Below are positions 49,901 to 61,900 of a DNA stretch of 64,000 nucleotides, one piece after another. The position numbers were made by a program, and so were the translations under genes. Origin of the DNA: Tubiluchus corallicola. Its lineage: Eukaryota > Priapulida > Priapulimorpha > Priapulimorphida > Tubiluchidae. The notes beneath the pieces are model-generated. The model was not told the DNA's origin, did not search any database, and saw only the letters and a program-made list of their open reading frames with translations. The stretch's first letter is position 1. Each line of letters starts with the position of its first letter. The stretch spans positions 62,001 through 126,000 of the forward strand of contig JAQGDQ010000090.1 of assembly GCA_030141605.1 (NCBI GenBank). Reading direction: 5' to 3'.

Positions 49901-52900
49901 AGCTGACTGTAATAACGGATAGGTTCAAATGTTTGACTACATTTTTCAGTTGGCAACATGTCGCTAAGTGTTTACAGTCTTTAAAGAGTCTTAATTTATC
50001 CTCTAATTTAACAATTAAAATAATTTATTATAAATTATTCTGTTGAATCGAACAGTACACTCAAACAATTTCTAAAGAATAAGAGATGTGACTGAAATAT
50101 TGCATTTTTCTTTTCGCAAAGACGTTGTCAGCTTGCGTCCTGCGGTTGTCGACATCAGGCCTAGACTTCGAGTACCATCAGGAACAGCTGTTGAAATCCC
50201 ATGTGCTGCCGAAGGGGCTCCCATTCCGACGTACCGATGGCATCAATACAACTTAGGAAGCTCACATCCAGTGAGGACAAGTGGAAGAATTTATCAATAT
50301 TCGGGAAACCTTTTTATCGATCACGTGACACTCGACGACAGCGGCATCTACACGTGCGAAGCCGTGAATAGGTTTGGAAGTGCAAGAGCGACATCGGAGG
50401 TGATTGTTAGAGGTGAACAACACTCCCTTTTAAAATCCGTTGTCAGTTAGAATCATGATGCCCAGTTTAATGTGTTCCTTTCCTTTTCTTTTCTTTTTCT
50501 TTCCTTTTCTTTCTTTCCTTTCCCTTCATTTTTTTCTCTTCTCTTCTCTTCTCTTCTCTTCTCTTCTCTTCTCTTCTCTTCTCTTCTCTTCTCTTCTCTT
50601 CTCTTCTCTTCTCTTCTCTTCTCTTCTCTTCTCTTCTCTTCTCTTCTCTTCTCTTCTCTTCTCTTCTCTTCTCTTCTCTTCTCTTCTCTCCTCTCCTCTC
50701 CTCTCTTCTCTTCTCTTCTCTTCTCTTCTCTTCTCTCCTCTCCTCTCCTCTCCTCTCCTCTCCTCTCCTCTCCTCTCCTCTCCTCTCCTCTCCTCTTCTC
50801 TTCTTTTCTCTTCTCCTCGCTTCCCTCCCCTCCCCTTCCCTTCCCTTCTCTTATTCTTAATTCTTTATGTTCTTTAATCAAGGGATTTTTTCTTGTCGTT
50901 CAAATTTTTGTCATTAAGAATGTTTCCCTTTTACGTAGGACCGATAAGTTTTTTGTTTAACAAAAAATAAATCGAAAATTAAATTTTTGTTCGAAATAGA
51001 ACCTCTGCAGATCACGTTAGTGCCTAGTCGGGGCGTTGTGGACCTCGGGCAAAAAGTTCTTTTGGAATGTCAGGTTCACGGTCATCCTATTGAGTCAATA
51101 GTTTGGTACAAAGATGGGAGACAGTTGCCTGAGGGCGACAAGATGACTGTTGAAATGGTAGTGACGTCAATGTCACGTGACGATCAAGGAATGTACCAAT
51201 GTTTTGCGTCTAATGAGGAAGAGACGGTGGAAGCTAGTGGTCAAGTCATGTTAGGAGGTTAGTATGAATGGATTCCATTGACTAGTATAAAGATTTTCAT
51301 TTATTCACTTCCTAACAACTAGTTGATGCAAGTTCAATATTGCTTAAATTGTAAAAACGCAATTGATCTAGAAAGATTAAGCAAGTTTTCTTCCAAATAC
51401 GCAGAAATGAAATTCGTTCTCTTTTCTTACTGGCATTTTTGCCAATTGACGGATTCAGATATTCCGTTTTACTAAACTTAAGCCTAACAAAACTTTTAAC
51501 GCTTTGCAGATCTTAGCTTGATATCAGATAAAAGTAGCTGAAAAGAAATGAGATCATGAATAATATTTGCAAAAAATGTTTAATATGGTTTTGTGCTAAC
51601 ACTGCAGCGGAACAACTAGTGTTGTGTGTCAATTTTTTGTTGCCACGAAAAAGCGCAGTGACAGCTTGTGGAAGGGGCTTATTTCCCTACCGTTTACTAG
51701 CACTTACAATGTACGCAGAGCCAAGTGGGAGTTAAAGAATAAGTTTTCACATTCTGCTCTTTAGAAAGTTTTGTTTTTGCAAAACGCCAGACGTCGCTTT
51801 CAGCTTTCTTTCTGGCGCTGAACTCTCATTTTTAACAGTCAACGGCTTTATTGAATTGCAATATTTCGATTTGAAGTTATTCAAGTGGGAATAGAAAATT
51901 GGACGGGATGCAATTTGCCAGCATCTTACAAATATCATTTTCAATCAGACTGAACATTTTCTCATTAACTTCAGACATACAAACATTCATTCCACGAAGC
52001 TGCAATTTCTAAAAAAATGTTCTAGTTATAGATAAAAATGAAATTATCAAAAAGACATTGTTTTATGTGACATTACTATCAGTAGCTGAAAAAAATATTA
52101 GAACGTTAAAGGAGCATTTAGGTCGTTTTACAAATATGTGTTTTTGTGATGTATCCGTATCATGAAATCTGCTATGTGCGGCTCGGTCCCCAAACTCACC
52201 GTTTGGAAAATAAAGCCATTTCAGTTTGGTTGATGACGTCACACAAATCACAAACCCCATCGGCTCAGTATTTCACGTTTAGTGAATTACCGAATTGCTG
52301 AAACGTATAAAATTTGTAAATTTGACTTTTATAAGGTCAATTTTATCAGAATAATTTAAGTCTATATCTGGCAACAAAATGTACCTATCAGACAGCACTT
52401 TTTAACAGTTTAAAAAAGCTCTCCATACATTTTTAGACATTTAGAAATGCCTTTCCAACATTTATTTTTCGAATGTGCAAATTTGTTCCGGGCTAAGAAA
52501 GACTGCTTTAAACATTCAAGTCAAATTACACGTAATATGTCTAAAATTTACTTGTCATATGAAGCCATACTTTTATTTATACACAGTTATCATTTATCAA
52601 AGGTTTGCCATATCGCGAATAAACTTTTAGCCTCAGACTGCATGTAAACCGTAGTTCGAAGCCGTTTTGCTTAACCGCAATGAATAACATGACAATTTGA
52701 CTTCCCTTTTAGCTTCCTGAGGATTTGTTCTTATAATTTAAACTTCTATAGATAACTGTGCGTACAAACTCATGCAATTAAACTTAATCATTAAACACTA
52801 TAGGTGAAATACAAGGCTCTCGACGATGCATTGAAAACAGAACAAGTAAAAATGAATAATTTAACTTCTTAATAAATTAATAAAAACTTATTTTATTTAC

Positions 52901-55900
52901 TGCCAAGTAAGCAATATTTCTGTATTAACTTATCCCACAAGAAGACTCCCACCGTCTAGAAAAATGTCTGTAATTATTGGTAAAACTATTGGGTAAATTG
53001 CCCGCTGATTGTTTTAAAAGTGTCGTAGTAGATTCGTGTGACGTCGCGTTCATGACTAAAAAGGCTGTGCTTCGAGTACCCATGAAAACAAAACCAGATA
53101 AAACATAAGCAGTTTTTGCTTATCTGCCAGAAATCTTAACATCAATTTAAATTGTCGATCGTTTTTCTTACCTACACTGTGCACAGATTGATGAAACCCA
53201 ATTTCACTAACTTGCGCTGCTCGCTGCAAACTGACGCCCGTCGTTAAGGTGACAGACAAGCAGATATTATGAGAAATAGATGGCCAGACAGGTAGATAGA
53301 CTGCCAAATAAACTAGAGAACAAGATTGTATGGAGTATGTGGTATATGAATGCATTACTATTACTTTGTACGTTTTTAAACGCTTCTGATAATAAAAATT
53401 ATTCTCTAGCAATACACTAAAACGTTATATTATTTTATTATTATTAATATATTCTTTTATTGTTGTGGAACATCATGTCTGGTTCAATTGACCATAGAAC
53501 AGCGAGTTGAGTTCTATTATCATCATGATCATCATGATGGTCCCCAACAATAAAATAATGTTACTTTTATTTTGCTTTTAGCGCTTTTTTTCAAGGTTAT
53601 AATTGACAAGTCTTCCAACTTTGTGAGGCAATGATAACTTCTAAATTCAACATCATCGTGTTTTCATCCACACATTTCATTCAACAAATAACGTTTAAGA
53701 AAAACTTGATAAGCTTAATGATTCTACACGTTGTAGTAAAACGAATTAAAATTCCATTGTGATTTTCCTCAGTTTCTTAATTGAGAGTCGCTAAACGTGA
53801 TTTACATCATATTTCTTTAATGTAATACTTATTGACAAACTTTTAGTCACATGAATACGCGTTTTAATTAATTGTGTTCAACGTGTTGATAAAAGGTTGC
53901 AGGTTGTTTCGTTGTTTAATTAATTGAAAACTGAAATTCCATGTTTTTATTAGTTATAAATAATGTAGAATGACAACAAAAGCGTTAAATGTGTTGAATG
54001 AGAAAATAAAATTGATATCCGTTTTTTAAATTGCACAAAAGATTTTGCTTAATTATTTGTAATATTTAGAGCTACGATCAGATTTTAACAGTGACTTTTA
54101 TCAGTGATTTTATCAGTTACATTGGACAGTAACTACGGTACAGTGCAATTCATCTAAACTAGTTACAATCTTATTTTAACTAACGATTATTGGTAACTTT
54201 TTTATTGCCGTCTGTAAATGTTTGTATATCTGTATCTCTATATTTCTATTGCCGCCTGTACATCTTTGGCGTCTGTAAAATTAGCCATTCTGTAAAATTG
54301 GAGCAAGAGTTCAAATACATTTGGGTTCTTTATTCTGGGCGCATAATCGTTTTCACGCAAAATCCATGTTTCCCTTGCGTAAAGGTGGTGCAAATTTTTT
54401 TCTAAGCTGACATTAGCTGCACTTTTTATTTTTTAATGTTTTTACATTGTTTTAGTGGCGCCACCCGTGATTAGTGATGCATTTAAAGAGCTTACAGTTC
54501 AGCAGGACGTGAACGTAGCATTGAAGTGCACCGCGACTGGCAACCCTGTACCGGAAGTCACGTGGTACTTGGATGACGCCAGATTGGCCAGTCGCTCTCG
54601 AGTAGCAGTTAAAGAAAAGTTGCTGAAGAACGACGATAAAGTCAGTACGCTGACAGTAGATCGAGTAAGAGTGCAGGATGGGGGAGTCATCCGTTGCCTG
54701 GCAACCAACATGCACGGAGAAGCTGAACATTCTGCCAGATTGAACGTGTACGGTAGGTAACCGTAGGTTCCTTACACGCCGCAAACAGTTACTGGCACGT
54801 GTTGAACAATCGGCAGGTGCAGCATGGCCTAGCAGCTGAGTTTAGAACTAGTTGCATATTTACCAATGCCTGTCAGGATGTCGCATTGCAGACGAACTTA
54901 TCAATCCTCCAACCCAAACCTTGACCCTAATCCGCTTTACGAGCTAATTTATTGCGCCTGGGGAATTGTAAACTTAAGCCCATTATTCTTTACTCAAAGT
55001 CCGTTAGTGTTAATGGGACTTTTCTGGGTAAGTCCGGCTAACTTGTGTAGATTTGTTGCATTTTGATAAGATTGTCAGTAAGGAAGGGTTGCCACATAGC
55101 AACTTATGCGTCTGTAATATTGGTAAACTTCTGCCAAGGCTATGTAAAAGAAGCGCTACGTCTGCAGATTAATTAACTCACAATTTTCTTTTAAAGCTTA
55201 CACAACAGTTACCATTGCCATCACCATCACCATCATTGCTGTTGCCACCGACACTGCCACGTCCAAAGCCACCATCTATTTAACCGCCGCAACATCTATC
55301 ATTATCGTCAAGTCAACCAACACCTGCCAGTTGTAACGGCTAATGCTGCCACTGTCGCTTCCACCATTACCATCACCGGGAAATGACAGTAGGGAGACTG
55401 TAACTACTTTTGCGAGTTACAGGCGAAGCTGAATTGTCCTATATTTCATATTGAACTGCTGGTGGCACCTCGCTACCCGGGGGTGGTTCGGGCCTGCAGG
55501 CACGTAGACGGAGCAGCCCAATAATGATTGCCACATGAACACAATTAAACAACTGAATTAAATATGCTGACTATTTAACTGGAAAGAGATTTAAATATTA
55601 CAAGGCCTAAACTAACTGTGACAAGATCTTAAACAAATTAAAGAAAAACAGAACAAAGAAATAAAGTGGAGAGACTGATACCTAACTTGCCAAATAGCGT
55701 GTAGTAGGAGAACTCGAGAACTCTAAGTCTGAGTGGAAGAAACACAAGCACAAGAACCACCAACTCTGCACGACCACGGTGGTTCCAGAAGAATGACATG
55801 TGAATAGACTTTTGTATAAAAATTAGCAAGCCTATAGCATTCACCTTTACAGACAAAAAGGCCAGGCTAGAATCGTCAAATTACAGCGTGCATTCTGTTT

Positions 55901-58900
55901 TATGTTTGATACTTTACTGCAAAGATTCTAATATTTTTAAAATAAATATTACGTATTAAACTGAAACTCAGTTAAACATGCAAGTGTAACAAATTATCAA
56001 AGGTGACCGTTTGGCTAAGAACACATGGTATTGTGGGTTCATTCCAAAGAAGAAGAAGTATTCGCACTTGTCTAACAGTCTATTCTAAACGCTAAGTGCT
56101 TGCGTTTTGTGACTTGCGCCGACAATTTGCAGAAAGTGAACGGCGCCCGGAGTGCTACATTCATTTATGCCATTCCGCTGCAATATTGCCCGTACGCCGT
56201 TATCATCGCAAATTTAAATGGTTCTTCATATTTTCAGGCCAGCCATTCATACGACCGATGTCGAATATCACAGCGGTAGCTAATAAAAATCTCACTATCA
56301 AGTGCTACGTGAGTGGATACCCGATCATGTCAATTACTTGGGAAAAAGGTACGCTGTGAATACGAAATCGGCCGCGTACATAAACCAATTTCTAAACACT
56401 GCCAGAATCACTTATAGAAACGTATCTCAGAACATGATTGCTACTTAATTTTAATTTGGTCTTGATTGTAAGTATGTCGATTATGAGTTACTCGGTTTCA
56501 GTTTATCGTTTTCTTTGGAAGAAAGTGCAATATGAATGTGAAATTATTCGCATACACAGCCATTTTCTAAATACAGACTTGCCTTTAAACTACGTATCAT
56601 AATATCATAGACTAAATTTGTGTTATTGTAGGTAGGTCAATTATCAGTTGTCCAAATTCAGGTTCATTTTGCTAATGCTATGATATATTATCAATCTGAT
56701 TAATCAGCCTTAAATTTAATGATTAATGTGGGAGCTTATATGGCTCTAAATGTAAGTGGAAAATGTTTAGGCGAGCTTGTTTCCACATTCAATGCCCAAA
56801 ATTGTTGAATTCTGAGCTATGCCATTACTTGCTACATTTCTAAAGTGACAACTTGAACATTGCGCTTCTCTGTAACACCTGTAAAATCTGGTTTCTGTAG
56901 ACTCCATTCCTTTGCCAATCAATCACAGGCAACACGTGTCCAAAGATGGCACCTTGGAGATAGAAAATGTCCAAGACACAGTGGATGGAGGCATGTACAC
57001 CTGCATAGTGAAAAATCCTGATGGAGTTGGTTCCAGGCGCTCCATTGCAGTCATAATTAAAGGTATGGAAAATGGAAAAAAATAAGTAAGCAATCGTTTT
57101 ATAAATAGGTGCTTTTCTAAAGCTTTCACAGTTAACTGTAAGAAATGTTTTGAAATCTAAAACATTTTATTTTACAGAGCCTTTTTCTCACTGGACTTCA
57201 TTAGCTTCATTGTAATAGTCTCAGTCGCAGTTATTTTAGTTTTACCTTTGTTTGACTCTTTCACAATGCAGCTGATCAGAGAAACTTATACTTACAGAAC
57301 ATCTTTCCGGTTTTTTGCTTTTATATTATATGTCACTTGAAACTTGAAGTATTTTTAATTACTTGCAGTAGATAGTAATAATCCTGAACAGCAAATTTTG
57401 TTGTTTATAGTTCCACCTATTATAACACCATTCGAGTTTCCACGTCTTCGTGCTGGAGCTAGGGTATCTGTGGTCTGCATGGTTACTTTTGGTGATCCAC
57501 CAATTGTGATAAGGTGAGTGTGGCTAAATAGGCAGTAGTGCTAACTGTGATAAGGTGGGTGTGGCTAAATAGGCAGTACGGTCATTATTTGGTAAACAGT
57601 GTAAAGCACCAAAATAGTTATTAAACAGGCAATAAAGTTAATTTGTTGATTAATTATTTAATTAGAACATAAAATAACTCAAAAGAACAGATATAACAGA
57701 TGTTCTTGTTTGTCAATATATCATTGTTACATACGTGGGACAACTTGGTATCATACCCACTGGGTGGCATGTTACTGTCGGTGCATGTCTACCGTTGTTT
57801 ATTAATCTATTGTCCTGAAAGTCAAATGTTGTGATATAAGTGTGCATTATTTTGCATCGCCGCTTCGCGATAATTGAGTAATCAAAATTCAATTTTTTTT
57901 GTGCTTCCAAGGTGGGAAAAAGATAACAAGGTTCTTCTTCCCGGAAAGGATTGGCAGATTCAGAACTTGCACCAGTTCTCCTCTGCTCTGTCAATATTTC
58001 AAGTGAGTCCAAGGCACAATGGAAACTACACTTGCTTTGCAAGTAATGCAGCATCGACTGTACAGCATACTGCTCAACTATTGGTGGAAGGTGTGATTTT
58101 CTTACAAAGTGATTTATTAGCGACTAACACTGCAACAACAGCAATAATAGCAAGAGCAACAATGATGATGCTCACAGCAGCAACAACATTAGTCCGTAAA
58201 AAGCAGCAATAATAGCAGCAACCGCTATAACAATAGCAGCATCAACAACAGTAACGATGACAACAATGTCAGTAATGACAAAAATAAGATTAACAACAAG
58301 AAAAAGGCAAGCAACAACAACAACAGCACCAGCAACAGTAACAACAATAGCAAGAGCAACAACAGCAACAACAACATAACAACAACAACGACAACAAAAA
58401 CAACAACAACCAACACCTCATTACTTTTGCAAATACCCGATATAGCCATTGCCGCCATCATCATCAGTAACGGCATTGCCATCGCCACAGTTGCCAATGA
58501 CTTCAGCAGCAGTAGCAGCAGCTGCAGCAACGGCAACAGCAATCATAGTGAGAACAACAAAAGGGAGAGAAATTACCAAAACGCAGGAACAAGAACAACA
58601 AAAACAGTATAAAGCAAAAGAAACAACTTTACGTGCAACAGCAACAATAATACTGCCAGTAGAAACAAGCACACAATGAGTGTAACGATGCTTGAAATGC
58701 CCGAAAAGGAAACTGTTTTTTGTTGCCTTTTGCATCTAAATTCTTCTGCAGGAAACAATAATTTATTTTACTATCTCTTATCTTAAATTTATGAAGATTC
58801 TAAACTAAAAACAATAACTGTATAAGATTTCTGTACATTGTTAACAAATTGCATTTTTCTTAGTCGCTCCTGTGTGGATTCTTGAGCCAGCCGACGTATC

Positions 58901-61900
58901 TGTCATCCAGGGAGAACGAATAGTCGTTAACTGCAAAGCCTCCGGAACGCCAAAACCCAGCATAACTTGGAGCAAGAGGTCAGCAGGTATGATAAGATGA
59001 TTATTAAAAACAAGTGTTTATTTATCATTTAGAATTCCTAATTTCAGTAAAAATGCAATTGCAATTGCGATCACTGTTAGCGATACCTTTTACCGAATAA
59101 TGGAAAAACTAAATCCGAACGTTTGGAGTTATGTGTTGTTATCAATGGCCATTTAATTTTTGCGATTATATTTTTTCTCTAATAAGGTTTTAAATTCCGC
59201 TTAAAATTTTAACATTAACTATTCAGTTTGGAGGAAATGGCGCGTTTTTAATAAATAATTATGGTATAAATTTTCAAGCCGGATGAATTGTCTGTTAACA
59301 AACTACTAGGAATCAAGCAAGGCACGAAAGTTGCTTACAGTAATCCTAAGCTTAGAAAATAAAGTGAAATCACTAATTAACTGCCAATGCTACGGGAATC
59401 CAACGAGCCAAATTTACCAGATTTACCTGAAAATTTCGCTCCCAGTAATTTCCCAGTAAGCATCATCAAATTCACAATTCGTTATGTCGTAAAAATATAT
59501 ATATTAGTTGTTTTGCTGTTCGATGGCTATGGTTACTGCGAATATTATTATTGCGTTATTATTATTATTATGGAAATATAAAAACTTTGTCTCAGTGTAC
59601 AGACATTGTTTAATAGACATAGACACAAGGGAAATAGCTGATTGAGTGGGCGTGTGCTAGGCGACCTTAGGTAAGCAGCACTGAGTCTACTACTAAAATT
59701 TGTGGGGGAGTTTTAGCAAAAATCGCTTCTGGGCTGTATTGTCTTCTATGTTTCGCTCGTTCAGAGAACACGTATAAACAAATTAAACGTGTGAATGTGG
59801 CTAAGAGCCACCAGGTCACTGTGCCATTTTAAAAGATTAATTTTAACAATGAAGTCCTGCTACAACATCGGTATAATAGGTTTATGGTATGCCTTACCAT
59901 TGGGTGTTTATATTACCTTTCTGTGTGTTGAACTGGATAGAGAAAGCCGCAAAGCGTCTTTGACATTGTTAAGCGGCACGAGTTTTTCATAGGACTAACA
60001 AGTACACTCCATGTTATAGTAAAAAATTCAACGTTTATCAATACTATGCTCAATCAGGAAACCTCTTTCAGGCTCTGTAGACGGGCAATATAACTACGAA
60101 AAGATTGACAGTCGATTCATTCTCAAAAATGGAACTCTTTTAATCGAAAAATCTTCTGAACGAAATCGAGGCCACTATCTTTGTCAAGCTAGTAATGATG
60201 TCTCTCCGGCTATCAGCAAGCTCATTACCGTTACAGTACACGGTAAGTGCCATTACCGTAACGGCACATGTTTAAGTGACAGTGAATAAATTATAACAAG
60301 CCCTCGGTTTTTGTTATGAAATATGCTTTACAGTGAACGACTCGATTCGTGTAAAGAAAATGTATATTGTAACAATTCCTGTATAATTCTTAATGACAAT
60401 GCGCTTCACATACTAAAACAGTTTGTTTAAATTTCTCTTTATATTAAATTAGAATTACATTAAAAGATGGCTAGTGATATCGTATTTGTTTGGTCACGGA
60501 AATGCAGTGTTTTTGCATTTTAACATTTGGGACTTTTTTTTATTAATTACACTGCGGTTACTTAAACTGATACAATCTTGTTTTAATAAGCTTCCTAATA
60601 TTTCTTTTAGTTCCTGCTCATATTGATGAGATGGCAGAAGAGATTTTAGTTGAGATGGGTGATACATTGCTCCTAGAATGCGCAGCGAGAGGAGACAAAC
60701 CTCTTGATTTGGTTTGGGTTATTGGAGATACACGGTTTGAAAATTTAGCTGATTCTAGGTAAACTGCGCTAGTCTATTTTGTGTTCACTTCTGATTGCTG
60801 ATACAGGGCTCTGCAGTTGTGGGTGCCTTTTTCTACACCTAGTGAGTCAAAACGCCCGAATTAAAGGGGAAAAGGGAATTTTTCCATACAAGTCAGGATT
60901 AGGTTTATCTGTTAGAAGGACTTATGCAACTGGAAAAGAAAATACTTAATAAATGTTCGAGTCAACCGGTAAAACGTCACTGTTTAGCTATTCCTGTGGT
61001 CACAAATAACGTCACTGCTTCATAAAAACACATTATTAATCGTATTGACAAGGAATTTACGCTTTTGTTTAGTTAGTGAAGTATGCTGTGACTATTTTTC
61101 CAAACTTTACACAATGTCGTCTGAATTTGTTTCAAATCCTTACTCACCAACTGATTGTTAAAATGGCAGTACTTAAGTGTCAGCGCGGGAACCAGGTTTA
61201 TTTAGTGTTGTTAAATCAGCTTGTAAGTGACATAAAATTTCAGAACGAATTTTTATTTGTAAAAAGTGTTTAATATCTTTAAGCGATACCGAGTTAGTAA
61301 CATAAGAAACATAGTAATGTTTCCCACTGTTAAGTTTTTCTCTCACTGGCTTGAATTGTGGAGAACATTCCAAGACAATTTTAGTACAAAGCTGCTTTCG
61401 TGAATCAAATCACCAACGCCGATATTGATTATCACTTTATCAACGTAACGGTTACTCACGTAAGATATTTTGTTATAGAAGTGACTTGTCAGAATTACTA
61501 ATTTGTAATTCTGTCTATTCTTTTCAATTCTGTTTATTGCCTTTCTTCCAGAATTCTACAAGATGAAGTCGAACATTTACGTCATGTGACGTCCAAACTG
61601 ATTTTGGAGCGCACAAAGAGGACAGACTCTGCGAGATACACGTGCATTGCAACAAACTCATTTGGGCACGATAGCAGCGCTACCAATGTAAAAATTCTAG
61701 GTAGAAATCTTATTATGCTACGTAACACGATAGCAGCGCCACCAATTTTAATTTTTGTCTTAAATCTTACGTGGTTTTAGTACAACGCACTGAATATCTT
61801 ATAGTAGCACTGTACTTAAATTTTCGTTTTCACAAACACGTGCAATATGTGAAATATTTTTGCTGTTGAAAATTACATTTGTTTGTGATATCATCAATAG

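Noticed and set aside
50440-50960. 140-160 codon Ser/Leu/Phe-rich and Arg/Glu-rich ORFs
   Set aside because: All come from the TTCTC repeat in a Dscam intron.
53056-53412. 118-codon minus-strand ORF
   Set aside because: Passes through a degenerate AGAC/AGAT tetranucleotide stretch, has no recognisable domain and lies in a Dscam intron on the opposite strand.
58125-58760. ORFs rich in Leu, Val, Asn, Thr on both strands
   Set aside because: Trinucleotide-biased intronic sequence between Ig7 and Ig8; no domain and no splice sites in phase with the gene.
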